Shown here: positions 1-12,418 of the stretch, piece by piece
How positions within the stretch are numbered: position 1 is the first letter of the stretch
Layout: the number at the start of each line of letters is the position of its first letter
Assembly (NCBI GenBank): GCA_910591455.2
Contig: OU342806.1
Location: forward strand, 6,810,275 to 6,874,274
Direction: 5' to 3'
Length of the DNA: 64,000 nt
Source of the DNA: Pholis gunnellus
Taxonomy: Eukaryota > Chordata > Actinopteri > Perciformes > Pholidae
Translations under genes and position numbers: made by a program
The notes under the pieces: model-generated
The model's database searches: none
Told to the model about the DNA's origin: nothing
Seen by the model: the letters and a program-made list of their open reading frames with translations, nothing else

Positions 1-1932
1 CTTTCCACTTAGCTGTAATTGTTGAAAGAAAGAGCGACAGAGAGTGAAGGGGACATTTGACATCACTTATGGTGAACAAAAAGAGGAAATTAAGTTTTGG
101 AGGATGGAAATAAGTCACAGTTTTTTCAAGACTTCAGGCATGATGAAGCATTAAGGTCCTTCAGGGTGCTGCAATAATTGGGCAGTAAGGAAAATGACTA
201 TATGATATGAATGCCCTGAAGCTATGATGGTTGGAAATGCAGTAAAATCGCACTAATACACATATTAGAAAAGAATGACTGTGACAGCAACAGAGTAAAA
301 TGCTTTGGGTTTAATATAACTGCAGGTATCTCATCCCCTAGATTAAGCTCAAATCAGTATCATAATGATAACTATTGCTAGAATGTGTGTAAAAGTTGGG
401 TTAGAAGCACAACGTTCTAGATGATGTGATGTTTGCTTTTAGCTGATGTGTGACCCATAGGTTGTCTGACTCAGTTGCCTGGCACCAAGGCATATTATAC
501 TCAGGAACTGTTATGTTAAGATGTTCCAGGCACTGGGGTGACGTGATGGAGACTTGCTTCCTCCTCAAAGTAATCACACAATCATCTGAAAGTTCAAACT
601 TCCTGTCTAATCAGACATAATATCACTCAAACATATCCTGTCTGCATAGTTAGTTCTCTCCAAGTGCTATAACCAAGTGCTTTGGTGTGTGTAGCAGTGT
701 TCTGCTCTACAGGTCTTAAGAAAAGCACTTTATATTTGTTTACCTACCCAATATTAATTCTATCTGTGTACATCTGATGTGTACTGAGTGGGTGTTTGTC
801 TTTGTAAACGGATATGTGTGGACTCACTTATTACTGTATGTACCTTTAAATCCCCTCTAAATAATTCACCTCAGTCAGAAGGAACTACATTTATGTTTTA
901 AAAACTCATAATCAGCAGATTTTTATATCAAAATTAGGCCCAATTATTCGGTAAAATAAATGATTGTAAGTACACTTGAAACCATAAAGACAGGTCTCCC
1001 CTCCCTCGTCGACAGAGGTGCAGCTGGGCTTTGCCTGGTCAGCCAATGAGAGTGCAGTGAGACTGTCTGTTTTTCTGTTCTCCGTTGTTGGGTCCTATGA
1101 TATTCTCTAAGGTGATTAGCTTCGGTTAGCACCGAAGCTAATGAAGCCCAACATACGCTAGCTTGGCGGACGCGTTGCTGTTAGCTTAGCCGTAAACTCA
1201 CAGTAAACTTAAAAAATAAGAAAACACTGCATTTGACAACACTCAATGTGATTTGAAACTTAAAAATAAAATCTTTATCGAGGCGTTTTACACCAATAAT
1301 ACACATTTCTTGGGCTTCTCTCCAACCTTACACCGAGAAACGGCTTCACTTGACTTTCTGCCCCTGTCTGATCCTGCCCTGTAATTGTCTGCCCTTAATT
1401 GAAACCTGCTGTGTTTAATCACCTGCACCTTCCCTGTGTATTTAAACAGTGTGTCCCTTGGCTCAGTGTTTGTTCGGCGTTGGTGTTACTTGGTCTGTCT
1501 GTGCCTCTCCCTGCCAGTTCTCCCTGGTACGTTTTGTGTCTGCTCCCCTCTGCTGTGTTCCCTGTTCTTTGGATGTTTTATTTTCATGGACTTTTCATTC
1601 ACACGTTTTTGTGTTGAATACTTTTTTGTTCCCATTAAAATCCACATTTATCCTACCCTCTGTTTCCCTCGTCTCCCTGCATTTGGGTCCAGCCCTTTTT
1701 ATTTTCTTCAAAAACCTTACACCATCAAGAGTCTGAGAATGTTACAGGAGTGCAATACTAAATCTGTGTACTTTTTTAAATAATACAAATATGTTTTAGT
1801 GCTGTGTGTACTAATCATTGACAGGTACATATCAAATTCAGATATGTGTACTAATACGTCTTAAATTGCCAGCTCTCAAGTTGACAATTTTCTCTCTGCT
1901 GGGTCAGATGCATGTGAAGAACTGCAATAAGC
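1..1932. other. Gene-free left flank
   Basis: No open frame here has splice sites or recognisable protein similarity. The stretch is AT-rich and ordinary. A short perfect hairpin lies at 1115-1142 (11-bp arms, 6-nt loop), and a probable dispersed repeat occupies about 1365-1735 (separate entry). Overlapping open frames at 1399-1783 follow the repeat and give low-complexity hydrophobic peptides, so I do not call them genes. Confidence 0.6.
1365..1735 (+). repeat. LTR-like dispersed repeat fragment
   Basis: The segment has the style of a teleost LTR or LTR-derived repeat: a pyrimidine-rich unit, a TATA-like TATTTAA near 1440, a polyadenylation-like ATTAAAA near 1635, then CTGCATTTGGGTCC near 1677-1690, a string I recall from many teleost repeats. 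I see no paired second LTR, no internal coding region and no target-site duplication, so at best this is a solo or truncated copy. Family naming is from memory and needs a repeat-library search. Confidence 0.4.
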
Positions 1933-2067
1933 TTAGAGGGTCTTTTGTTTTGCCACCTGATCCTTCTTTTTGGAGCACTTTTCTTTCCACTTAAGTGTCT
2001 TCGATCTTATTTTGTTGAGCTGCTTCAAGTCAGTTTGTGTCCATGTCTGCTTTCTTACTCGTGCCAC
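1933..2067 (-). other. Possible terminal coding exon, minus strand
   Basis: On the minus strand a pyrimidine-rich acceptor (TTCTTCATCTCTAG) is followed by 44 open codons ending in TAA. The peptide is lysine-rich (begins VARVRKQTWTQTDLK). I do not recognise it. No partner exon joins in phase: a nearby minus-strand frame at about 2230-2300 does not splice to it without a stop. An open run of 44 codons can arise by chance, so this is only a candidate. Confidence 0.2.
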
Positions 2068-2070
2068 CTA

Positions 2071-3253
2071 GAGATGAAGAAGCCATAATAGTTTAAAATG
2101 ACACAAAGTAGCAGTCTATTGAATACAGTCGGAGGAAATAATATATGTAGTGTTATACACAGTATAATTCATGTGACATTTGTTTGGTCAAATGATTCTA
2201 ATTCTGTATCTGATAGTCAGTATCAACAGTTACTGTAACAACTGATCCCCAAAGAGCAACCTCCGCATCACAGTTTCCATTGAGAGCTCTTTCTTCATCA
2301 TTCAGAAATCAGGAAAAAGAACAACACATTTTGAAATATAAAAAACATTCACAAATGGACTAGAAAAAAACTTCTGTTATTAAACCATGCCTGTCCCCAC
2401 CCTTCTCTAGTTGGATCTAAGGCATGGCTGTATATTATGTCATCAGAAAAGCAAAAGGTGTGACTACTGGGTTGAATACATGCAACCACAGCCCAGCACT
2501 CTGTTCAGTCCAAGCCAAGACATTTTGTTCTCCCACTAAAGTCTGGCTCAGATGTTTTTCTCATATCAAATTATAGAATTGCATTTTTAAATCCTCAGAA
2601 TTGAAAAACCTATTTGGTCTGGTATTATTCTTTTTTTTAGGATTGGATAGTGAATGTTGGTTTTAGATAACACCCAACTGTTTTATATTTTAAAAGATTG
2701 ATGCAAAATGAATTACCCAGGAGGTGATATACAACGTGACTTGAAATAAATAAATAAAACGTTAGATTGAAATATAAGTGGTAATTCATGTTTTTTTTAC
2801 AGGAATTATCATTTTGGGCAAAAAACACATCTCAATCTTTTTTTTAATCAACAAAGCACATAAGGCGTCAGTAACCAGCAGGTGACTCATACAGTCGCAG
2901 ACACAGCCTGCACTTGGAGGAGGAAGTGTTATTGGCAACCTATTGTTGCCATCCAAACGCAAGCAGCAGGGTGACCCGACAACCCGCAGACTGTTTAGTA
3001 AAACAGAAAGGATTTTGATGTGATCTCATGGAAAGCCTCCAAAAAATAGATATTATTTAGCTCAATTGAAAAATACAGAAAATTGCTGCACTCATGAAAA
3101 GAGAGACTTTTTAATATATTTCATAGAAGCACAATGTCGAGCAATCATGCGTAATTATAAGAATTAGGCTAATGGCGTGCGTATTTCGCCAACAGTTTAT
3201 TTTCGTTTTCATGCCTATCCAGTGTCGAGATAAAACAAAATAGGTCTTTTTTT
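2071..3253. other. Gene-free stretch upstream of ptgfr
   Basis: AT-rich sequence with no supported exon. Around 2937-2958 there is a small everted repeat (GGCAAC, five bases, GTTGCC). Nothing else stands out before the G-run at 3254. Confidence 0.5.
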
Positions 3254-3269
3254 GGGGGGGGGGGGGGGG
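3254..3269. repeat. 16-base G homopolymer
   Basis: An uninterrupted run of G just upstream of the inferred first exon of ptgfr. Its length is prone to sequencing error and to polymorphism. Confidence 0.9.
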
Positions 3270-3289
3270 CTGGATGCGACAGATGTGTA

Positions 3290-3545
3290 CAGCCACCACG
3301 GTGGGTTTGAGTTTGAAGTGACACTTCGCAGAATGAAGCTCGTCCGCCTCCACTGACTTTCAGCGGAGTGCAGACGGAACAAGTTGCGCTGATCGCAACC
3401 TCGACAGGAATATTGAGGAGAGCCGTCGCCCGTTCAATGGCATTTACAGCCGGGCTGATTACACGCCGCTTTGCTTTACTGATCATAAAAGACCCAGAGT
3501 GAAGGCGACTTATGGCGAGTTGCGTGAGAGAAGAGCAAACCTGAG
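3290..3545 (+). promoter_or_regulatory. ptgfr: Inferred ptgfr first (non-coding) exon and promoter
   Basis: This block is richer in CpG than its surroundings and ends in a clear donor (CTGAG|GTAAG, intron from 3546). The next acceptor, CTCCCTCAG ending at 3859, lies just before the coding start of the receptor. A short 5' untranslated exon joined to the first coding exon is therefore likely. The transcription start cannot be placed from sequence; the left edge is a guess. Confidence 0.45.
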
Positions 3546-3864
3546 GTAAGGAACTGAGCAAGATTTTAACCAGTCAAGATCATTAATAAACGTTATTGGG
3601 TTATAAGAATGTGGGACATTTTTCATGTTAAGATTTTTATTCCAGGACGTTCACTGTCCCCAGAGTCACACCCAAAAGTGCATGGGAGCTGTAAACTATA
3701 GAGATGCATCTGTTACAAGTCAGAGAAACTATGTGTTGGTTGAATTGATTTCTCACCAAACTAAATGTATAAAGATATTTTTAGCACCTGAAGTTCAATT
3801 AAAAAAATGTTGGTAAAAATTAATCATATGACCCATCCACTATTTATCCTCTCCCTCAGATTTC

Positions 3865-5975
3865 ATGTCCACCATGTCAGCCAATGGGAGCTCAGAAACA
3901 GGTTGCAGGTCAGAGGTCAGACCAAGCAACAGCACCTGCAGCCAAAAGGAACTGTCTATCGCCGCCTCGGCCATCTCCATGACTGTGGGCATCTTCTCCA
4001 ACAGCCTCGCCCTCTATATCCTCGTCAAATCCTACAACCGCATCCGGATCAAGTCCAAGGCGTCCTTCCTGCTGTTTGCCAGCAGCCTGGTGGTCACCGA
4101 TCTGCTGGGTCACCTCATCAACGGCTCCCTGGTGATCTTCGTCTACAGCTTCCACAAGGAATGGGAGACGTTTGACCCCCACAGCATCATGTGCAGCGTC
4201 TTCGGGGCGTGCATGGTGTTCTTTGGCCTGAGCCCCTTGTTCCTGGGGAGCGCCATGGCGGTGGAGCGCTGCATTGGAGTCACCAGGCCCATCTTCCACT
4301 CCACAGCGTTAGCATCCCACCACATGAAACGGCTGCTGGGACTCACCTGGCTGCTCGCTGCCCTGGTGGCTGTGCTGCCCGTGCTGCTGTGGAGGCCCTA
4401 CAAGGTTCAGAGCTCCAAGAGCTGGTGCTTCTTCCATATGGAGGAACCTAAAGACTGGCTGGATGTGCTCCTCCCCCTGCTTTTCTCTTTGCTGGGGCTG
4501 ATGGCCCTGCTGCTCTCCATTGTGTGCAATGCAATGACGAGCTGTGCTCTACTGCGGGCCAGACTGCGCCGCAAGCATCACTGTCGAGGCACGTCCTACC
4601 ACATAGAGATGATCTGTCAGTTGCTGGGTATCATGTTGGTGTCCTGCGTGTGCTGGGGCCCTTTACTGGTAAGAGTGGGCAGGTCGCACATTCCCTACTG
4701 CCTGAAGTCATGAAAATGAGTTGAAACTCTTTGTTGATCACAATTCATCTGTTATTGGATTTACATTCTCACATACCATCACGTTTCTGATCCTAAAACC
4801 GCATCTTAGCCAGTGTGTCTGTCATGGATTTTGAACATTGGTAAGTACAAAGTGACTGTCAGAGGCAGTGAAATGGGTTTTTACACAAGACGGAAACCAT
4901 CATTATCTGTAATGTGTGATGAGGAGATGACTCGAGAAAAGCTTACTTTTGAGGTTTTCGCACGACTGCTTTTCATTTTCAATCTGTCCCCCCATTTCAT
5001 TCTTTGATGCTGATGCTGAAGCTCTCAGCGAGTCAATTAGGACATCAAAATGCTCGCTCTAATTATCTTTTAAAATATTTACTTGCTCTGGTTGAGAAGG
5101 ACATGCATTTCAAGCCACCTCTCCTGCTCTACAAACATGTTCCCTTCATACTTCTTGTTGCTGCAGCAAAAGTGCGCTGCGGTCTACACCATTAGATCAG
5201 AACATGCTACACTCACTCCACTACAGTTATAGAGCAACATTTCTCACATATTGTATCTGGCAATATGACCAAAGAAATGCACTGACAGCAAATATTCAAA
5301 TCGTTTTTATTCAGTTATTATTTATGAATTAGTTTACAATCCAAATGCAAATGACAGTGTATTGAATCATTGGTGGAAGATGCTTTGTGATAGACACTAT
5401 CGGTTTTGAAAAGATGATTTGGAAAACATTTACTGTATTACAGACTCTTTTGTGTAACTCTGAATCTCAATTATAAAATATTTAAACATTTGTGCAATAG
5501 ACAGAGATGCTTTCATACAGTTAGTGGAATAAAATATATATTTCTTAAATTAAGAAATAGAGAGTTGTATTAAATGCTACAGTTAATTGTATATTGGTCT
5601 AGTTATTATGCAGCTATTCAAGTTTTTTTTTTGTCACCCTCCATTATTCTATGGCCACTCCACTAGATCCGTGTCATCGTGCTGAGCACCAGAGCCAAAA
5701 ACGAGCCTGCGTCCTTCAGCCTCCTGATGGTGGTGCGTATGGCCACGTGGAACCAGATCCTGGACCCCTGGGTCTACATCCTGCTGAGGAAGGCTGTTCT
5801 GAGGAAGATGTTCACGTTGCTCCATGACTTCTGGGGCCCAAAATCTCACTACCTACAACGCTGGCAGCGCAGCCTGCTCCGCAGCTCCCTGGAGACCAGC
5901 AACTCTGGCTTTGGTCCGACTGACTTCCACCTCCTCGGTAGATTACCAGACACTGCGATTAAATCCATCACCTGA
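3865..5975 (+). CDS. ptgfr: Prostaglandin F2-alpha receptor (FP), rhodopsin-type GPCR
   Basis: Two coding exons, 3865-4668 and 5667-5975, give 370 residues (human FP is about 359). They join in phase 0 near the end of TM6, a split I recall as typical of prostanoid receptors. Prostanoid hallmarks are visible: two N-glycosylation sites near the start (NGS, NST), ERC at the end of TM3 in place of DRY, a Trp-Cys-Phe in the second extracellular loop, and TM7 with RMATWNQILDPWVY, whose Arg is the known carboxylate contact in this family. GHLINGS in TM2 and the KEW and FD residues that follow fit FP better than EP1. FP couples to Gq at the plasma membrane and acts in reproduction and smooth muscle. 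The in-frame ATG at 3874 has a better Kozak context (ACCATG) than 3865 and may be the true start. The C-terminal tail differs from mammals, as expected. Confidence 0.9.
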
Positions 5976-8119
5976 GCCCGGGTCACGTGTTCTGATATGA
6001 CAACACCATGTGACAAAAAACAGGAAGAAGCTGGGAAGAGGTGCAGAACTTTGTTGGAATACACACTATCAAAGTTACTGCACATAAATGACCATTATAG
6101 AGTTAGTTTTCATGCTCTCTTTGCAAAATGGCCACCATGTAGTTACGTGCTCTATTGTATAATGTGGGATGAACTTTTTGCTCTTTAAGTGTCAATCTTT
6201 GATATTTCAGTCCTTGTTGATTTGCAATTTATATTTAAGTGAAAACAATGGAATACATGGGCTTTACATTTTAAGAATTGTGTGCATAGTTCCATTTTGA
6301 GAGTGTGTACAATGGAGAAAAACTGTACAGACACCCAGTTCATAATACTGCAAATATATACATATTTCATCAGTGGGCGATAAAGGCTCATTCACTATTG
6401 TGTTACCTCTTCCGGGCATAGATAGTGACTTAACAGACATTTATTTAAATGAAAAGATTGCCACTTTCAGCTCTGTTTTACATATCTGTTTAAAACGGTC
6501 ACAATATGCAGAAAATATTGCAGTTAGGTTGGTTCAGTCATTCCTGTATTGAACTTTTTTCTTTTTGGAAAAGTGACCATTTTCGTTATTAATGCTGCTG
6601 AGATTTCCATTTGTCAGCTCCAGCCTGTGCCCTTAACCTCTAAGGATTTTTTCTACACGTGTTTAATTCTCTTTGTCGTATTTTGTTATTGTGGATAGGA
6701 TGTATCTACTACTGCCACATCCATATGTGGCAGTAGCCACATATGGATTCAGGATTGCGATCTAATTAATCAGCTTCAATCAGCGTGAACATGTGTATAA
6801 CGCAGAACACAAATGTCTGCAGCAGAATGTACAAAATACTGTAACTGAACTCGAGACCTATTTTGATCCAGTCTACAAAAAGACTGAATGACATACAATG
6901 TTTGATTAATTGTATACGTCTATCTATCCGTCTATCAGACAGAGCAGGGCCCGTCAGTCAGTCAGTGGTCTCTCTCTCTCTCTCTCGCTCTCTCTCGCTC
7001 TCGCTCTCTCTCTCTCGTGAAATGTTTGACATTTTTTTCTTTGGGCTGAAATGTGTAATAAAGGTGAAAATGGAAAAATGAAGCAAAATGATAAATCTTG
7101 AAAATGTTGTTTTGATGGGTGATGGTCAGGGTCATTTGCGTTAGGAGACATTTTCAATTCTAATCATTTATAACTATTAAATGCCAATCAATTATATTAA
7201 TTATAATGTATTGGTCATGGAAAAGACATATGAACTGATGAATTAATTTGCCAGCTGTTATGTGTTGACAGAGTTCTAATTACAGCTAATTACTGTACTG
7301 TTGCTCTGGGGGTTTAGTGTAATTTGATTTGTAGGTGGCACACTGCTCACACGTCTTTGAGACCCATTCATTACAGTAATAAAACGATCACACAGTGGAA
7401 ACTGAATATTACAGTAGAGCAGAGAACAAATATACTGTGTGGATTATAAAAGGCAAAGACATAAATTAAAAAACAAATTGTAAAAAATAATTATGAAAAT
7501 AATAATAGGATTCCACATTAAAATCCACTTAATATTTCATAATTTAAACACAGAAAAATGGGATGAGACAAATTTAATTATATCTTTTTACTATTTTACT
7601 TATTTTGTTTACTCCGAGTTTTGAAAAGCATAAAGTAAATGCAAATTTAATTAATCGATTTACAATTATTTTATTCAAAACAAAACCAGTTTGTTGATTA
7701 TAGTAAACAAAACTGAAAAATAAATTATTAATTCAGATGCTCAAGATGCTCAGTTCTGGCTCCATATAAGACCATTGTTTTCTTTGTTTCTTTGGACTTT
7801 TCCATATTTCCATATCTTCATGAAACCTTTTGATTATTAATTGTCTTAAGTTTATGAAAAGGCAAACTTTTGACGTTTTCAGACACCTTTCAAGCCTACA
7901 GTGGGTGAGTGTCTCACGCTCGATGGATGGGCAGAAGCGTTTGTTGATGTAATACACAAACTGTCCTGTAGGTGACAGCCCGGCGCTCAAATCCTTCCAA
8001 CTGGTCGGAAACACAGAAGACGAAGAAGAAGAAATATCCGTATGGTGTGTGACGTAATCTCTTCCTCATAACCTCCATCTTTCGCCACCGCATGCCTGTG
8101 TGGATATTTGACCAGGTTT
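5976..8119. other. ptgfr 3' UTR and intergenic sequence
   Basis: AT-rich, without supported exons. The early part is presumably ptgfr 3' UTR; an AATAAA at 7057-7062 could end it but is over 1 kb from the stop, so assignment is uncertain. The stretch includes overlapping inverted repeats at 6709-6746 (see findings) and a CT microsatellite at 6968-7017. The 7733-8192 minus-strand frames look spurious. Confidence 0.5.
6968..7017. repeat. Interrupted (CT)n microsatellite
   Basis: About 50 bases of CT dinucleotides with scattered CG interruptions, in the ptgfr 3' flank. Confidence 0.9.
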
Positions 8120-8275
8120 GGGATGATCCGTGTTGATTTGTGTGTACCGTGCGGCGCTCGCGGAGCGCGTGGTTGTTGGTGTGTGGTCGCACCGGAGCTG
8201 TCGGACCGAGCCGAGCCGTGAGACGCTGTGTTCAGTCTGTAGGCCCTGTGTTGTCATGTCTGCAGCTGCTAACCA
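8120..8275 (+). promoter_or_regulatory. btf3l4: Probable btf3l4 CpG-rich promoter / first exon
   Basis: The sequence from about 8140 to 8225 is rich in CpG (GCGGCGCTCGCGGAGCGCG), unlike its AT-rich surroundings, and lies about 350-450 bases upstream of the acceptor (8599) before the btf3l4 start codon. This fits a TATA-less housekeeping promoter and a non-coding first exon. I could not identify the donor site with confidence. Confidence 0.4.
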
Positions 8276-8276
8276 A

Positions 8277-8287
8277 ACACACACACA

Positions 8288-8323
<36 letters not shown>
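8277..8323. repeat. (CA)n microsatellite
   Basis: Roughly 47 bases of CA repeat with one CATA interruption, just downstream of the presumed btf3l4 promoter. Confidence 0.95.
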
Positions 8324-8326
<3 letters not shown>

Positions 8327-8607
8327 CAGACTGACAACTTGCAGCTAGTCTGAGTTATTATTGCACCAGCGTGGTATCATTTTCACGTCTCTTTAACGTC
8401 TGTTTTTATTAGTTTACCTTGTTGACTAAACATATTTTTACTGTATTCTTTAGGAACTGGACTTCTGTCTGATTAGCTCATGTTGTTGTTGCAGCAGCTC
8501 ACAGTCGACAGGGAAAGCAGCAGCATGCTAGTTGTTTAGCTGCTTACACGTCACATGTTTTTGTTTTCAACATTATCTTCAACTTGTTTTATTACGCAGG
8601 TGAGAAC

Positions 8608-11200
8608 ATGAATCAAGAAAAACTGGCAAAACTTCAAGCCCAGGTCCGGATAGGGGGAAAGGTGAGTTGACAACCAGGAAGTGGTTTATTGTTTTGATTG
8701 GAAAGGTGTAACGTTAGGTGTACAACGAGTTCAATAAATTACGCATAACCCACACCTACAAGACATCTTGCAATACAAAGTGTTGTATATATATTGTGCT
8801 TTAGTTGCTGTTATTTAAAAGTTTAACTGTGTGTTTTCTTTTGGTATTTTTGGGTGGGATCATAATACACCTCTTTTACAAAAAGTCTGCGCTGTACTTT
8901 TAGATTGATTTGATGATTACAGCTGAAATGCTAATTATATATTTAAAAAAAAAAAAGATAATATCTGGATATATATTTGAGTTGCTATCAAAGTAATTAG
9001 AGGTGAAGCTATTGTTTATTATTATGTTATATTGTAAATCCATCCCTTTGGGTTTTGAACTGATGGTCAAGACTTCACGTTGGGCTCGGGTAAATTGTTA
9101 TGAGCGTGTTTATAGTATTCTCTGACATTTATTCAAGAAAAAATAGTTTTAGTGTCTGAGTATGTGCCTTACACCCCTCCTTTTCAGATGATTATAAATA
9201 ACTCCTATCAATTAAAATATGATATTTGACAAGAAAAGAAAACAGCTGGTGGAGTTAACAAAAGATAAAGGTTTGCGAAACAGGAGACGTCAACTTGACC
9301 AATAAATCAGTTCAGTCATTATTAGCTTATTGCTATCGTCACACATGCAGGCCGACGACAAGAGTTTGAGATACAAAAGTGCCAAAAATAAATTAAACAG
9401 TGACACCATCACAAAGTTCGGTCCCCAGAGACCATTTAAAAATATCAAAGGGATCTTAATTTTAACCATTTGTATTATGTTTATACATTTATGTAATATA
9501 TGTTTGTAGGTATATATATATTTATGTTTATCTATATTCATATCAGCCCATAAAAAGTAATGAATTCCAACAGATTTTGAACAGAATCACATTGCGACTT
9601 GTTTGGTTCTCGTGTCTATTGAATGGAGAGTTTTGTATAAAATACTATAATTCAACAACCAGGGCTGTGTTGCCCTTCTAGCCTTTTTCTTCTAATGCTC
9701 TCACTCTTCTAAGTCAGAGCTAGCTTCAAGTGGCTGTGATTTAGGACTCTTATGTCTGCTTTGGTTTTAGGGATCTGCACGCAGGAAGAAGAAGGTGGTA
9801 CACAGAACTGCAACAGCTGATGACAAGAAGCTTCAGAGTTCACTTAAGAAGTTGGCTGTCAACAATATTGCTGGAATTGAGGAGGTAAATTTGTGTGGAT
9901 CTTCTGTAAAAGGAACCCCTGAACATGATCTTACATTAATGTGATGCATTCTTACCGTGTAGACCAGACTGCTCTTTAATTTGCATACTTACACTCGGCA
10001 TATGAGGAACTCCTGAGATCATTGCACCAGAGCATTCGGCCGTGATTAAAAACTGAATGGTCTTTGTCTTCTCAGGTGAACATGATCAAGGATGACGGGA
10101 CTGTGATCCACTTCAACAACCCCAAAGTTCAGGCCTCTCTGTCCGCCAACACCTTCGCCATCACGGGCCACGCTGAGACCAAGCAGCTGACAGAGATGCT
10201 TCCCGGCATCCTCAGTCAGCTGGGAGCAGACAGCCTCAGCAGCCTGCGCAAACTGGCGGAACAGTTCCCTCGGCAAGGTGGGTGTGCCTCGACCTCTGAC
10301 CTCTTAAAATCACTGTAAAAGAGGAGGATGATTTGCGGTGCTTTAGTTAAGATTAGTCGCTTCCTGTGGGAGGTGAGGCCCCACAAGGTGACCAAATATT
10401 GGTTATTGTGGCACCTGTTGCCTCAGATATCATGGAATCCCTCCTCCGTTGCTCATTTGCTCCTCGTTAAGCTTTTCCATTTAAGTTTTTTTTTCAGCTA
10501 CAAGCCCTTTCGTTCCTACTGAAGACAAAGTAAATGTTTAAAAACGGGTCACATTTATATAGTTTCATTTTTAAAAGGGCAAAATAATGTCTTAAAACAG
10601 CAGGGCACTGTATTTGTTTTAAGCAAATTTGACTCTGGAGTAAGTGGTGTATTTGTTGGGGACTATTTTCAGCGGTGGATTAATATACATTTGATGCTCT
10701 AGTGAGTATTTGCAGCAGCAGGATGGTTTATGTGGGATCAACTGAAAATAAACTACAAGTCCAATGTTCATGGTAATGAAGCAACATGTCACCCAGAGTA
10801 AAGGTGACTCACTGACTTTTCATTGTTTTTAAAACAATGGAGGTCAACGTCACAGAGGAATAGGTCAAACCAGTCTGTGTCACACGGCAAATATTTTTTC
10901 TTGAAGAAAATATTACAATCTGGTTACAATTGACAAAGCTATAATGTTTTTTTGGTTGTTTTTTTTACATTTTTTCTCAGCTCTCGACAGCAAAGCTCCA
11001 AAGGTAGAAGACATTGAGGAAGAGGATGATGATGTTCCAGGTATGGACACACATTTCAACTAATTCTCATAATGCGGAGTCTGTTATTGATTCAAATAAA
11101 GAAGATCCACGTTGTACAAGTGGTACATTTCCTACTGTGTTCTTGCTCTGCAGATCTGGTGGAGAACTTTGATGAAGCGTCAAAGGACGAGGCAAACTGA
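8608..11200 (+). CDS. btf3l4: Basic transcription factor 3-like 4 (NAC-beta family)
   Basis: Five coding exons: 8608-8661, 9771-9884, 10076-10277, 10981-11040, 11154-11200. All junctions are GT-AG and phase-continuous, giving 158 residues, the length of human BTF3L4. The product starts MNQEKLAKLQAQVRIGGK, then a basic ARRKKKVVHR stretch, which in beta-NAC proteins contacts the ribosome. The NAC domain spans about residues 35-100 (FNNPKVQASLSANTF, then ITGHAETKQ), and the acidic tail ends in DLVENFDEAS. Proteins of this family pair with alpha-NAC at the ribosome exit tunnel; the specific role of BTF3L4 versus BTF3 is less clear. The neighbour zfyve9 lies next to BTF3L4 in human 1p32 as well. 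Nothing looks broken. Confidence 0.97.
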
Positions 11201-11497
11201 CGCACAGGAAGTTCACCTGCACACAGGCTGGACTGCAACGAAGCAAGAAACCTCCTCCAGTGTTTTTAAAGTCTCGTCATCCAGACATATCGGACACTAC
11301 CCACCCACAAACCAGAGACTTTTCTATTTCACAATGGCCCAAGGATGTCCGAGTCAGACTGGCTTGTGCACTTATAACAAATACAAAATAAAACAAATAC
11401 TCCCTTCTGGTAAACGGTCAAATCCCTTCACCACAGTGTCATGGTCAGGATTACAATGGTCATCAAAGCTAGTCTTAAGACTTTGTTTATGAAACAA

Positions 11498-11503
11498 AAT
11501 AAA
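11498..11503 (+). terminator. btf3l4: btf3l4 polyadenylation signal
   Basis: A canonical AATAAA about 300 bases after the btf3l4 stop codon. A second possible signal (AAATAAAACAAATA) lies about 110 bases earlier, near 11385. Confidence 0.7.
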
Positions 11504-11971
11504 GATGATTAACATTTTTTAGATGGTGCTGTGGTCATTGACACGATTGTGTAAATATCAACGGTTCTCATCCAAACTGAAGATTTTAAGTATGCAATTT
11601 TGCATGTAAATGATCCACTAATGATAGATAGATATTATATATAGGATATATATTATCCTACAGTGTGACAGGTTGTGCATGCAGCCAGGCTTTTCACATC
11701 TGGCATCGTATAGCTCGTGTTGTCTTGGCCATGCGCGCGGTCCTGCGGGCAGTGCAGACGGGCAAAACTGGGGAGGGACGTTTCTGCACACCTCTTGAGT
11801 TTCTTCAAAGAGCCGCAGAGAGAGAGAGAGAGAGAGACAGGGGGAGGAGGAGGGGGATCACAGAAGAGAGGGGTGTAGAGGGGCGAAATCATCCCATCCT
11901 CCGCTTGTGAGCAAGGCACTGCTGCTGCTTGAAGCCCGTGGCTCCCCGGCTCTCACATGTAACGGGATAAA
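11504..11971 (+). promoter_or_regulatory. Short btf3l4-zfyve9 intergenic region and zfyve9 5' UTR
   Basis: Less than 500 bases separate the btf3l4 polyadenylation signal from the zfyve9 start. The right half (about 11690-11970) is GC-richer, with CpGs near 11730-11770 and a GA tract at 11816-11838, and is likely zfyve9 promoter and 5' UTR. No TATA box is evident. Confidence 0.45.
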
Positions 11972-12386
11972 ATGCTGAAGTTCTTCTCTGCGCGGGATGA
12001 CGAGAATGAAAGCCTCCTGGGAGCAATAACTGAGGGTAAGAATTGTGTCGATCGCGCCGCGGGTGGAGACGCTTCCCCCCCGCCCCCCCTCCCCATTCAT
12101 TGCCTGCGAGTTACAGGGTGATGATACAGCGCGTCTTGTGTTTTGTCACAGAAATTCGCTGATGCAGCATTTCGCCGCGCACATAGTCTGCATCATCTGA
12201 AACGTGTGTGTGAGTGTGTGTGTTGCGCACAGTCCGGTGTGAAGACATGCTGCTGACATACTACACGCGCCGGCCTCCGTAAACATCAGCCCAGTGATGT
12301 GTCCTGCTCGGTGGTCTGATGTAACGGGGTGCGGGGTGAGTGTCGCATTGCCGCCGGCCTCGGTGCCTGCGAGCGGATTAAACATT

Positions 12387-12418
<32 letters not shown>

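Noticed and set aside
3910..4299. Minus-strand frame over ptgfr
   Set aside because: Antisense shadow of the receptor exon without splice sites or similarity.
3865..5975. EP1 (ptger1) identity for the receptor
   Set aside because: The TM7 and tail resemble EP1, but GHLING, the KEW/FD first loop and the short third cytoplasmic loop fit FP; EP1 usually has a long third loop.
8065..8348. Frames over the CA repeat
   Set aside because: The peptides are simple His-Thr or Cys-Val repeats made by the microsatellite.
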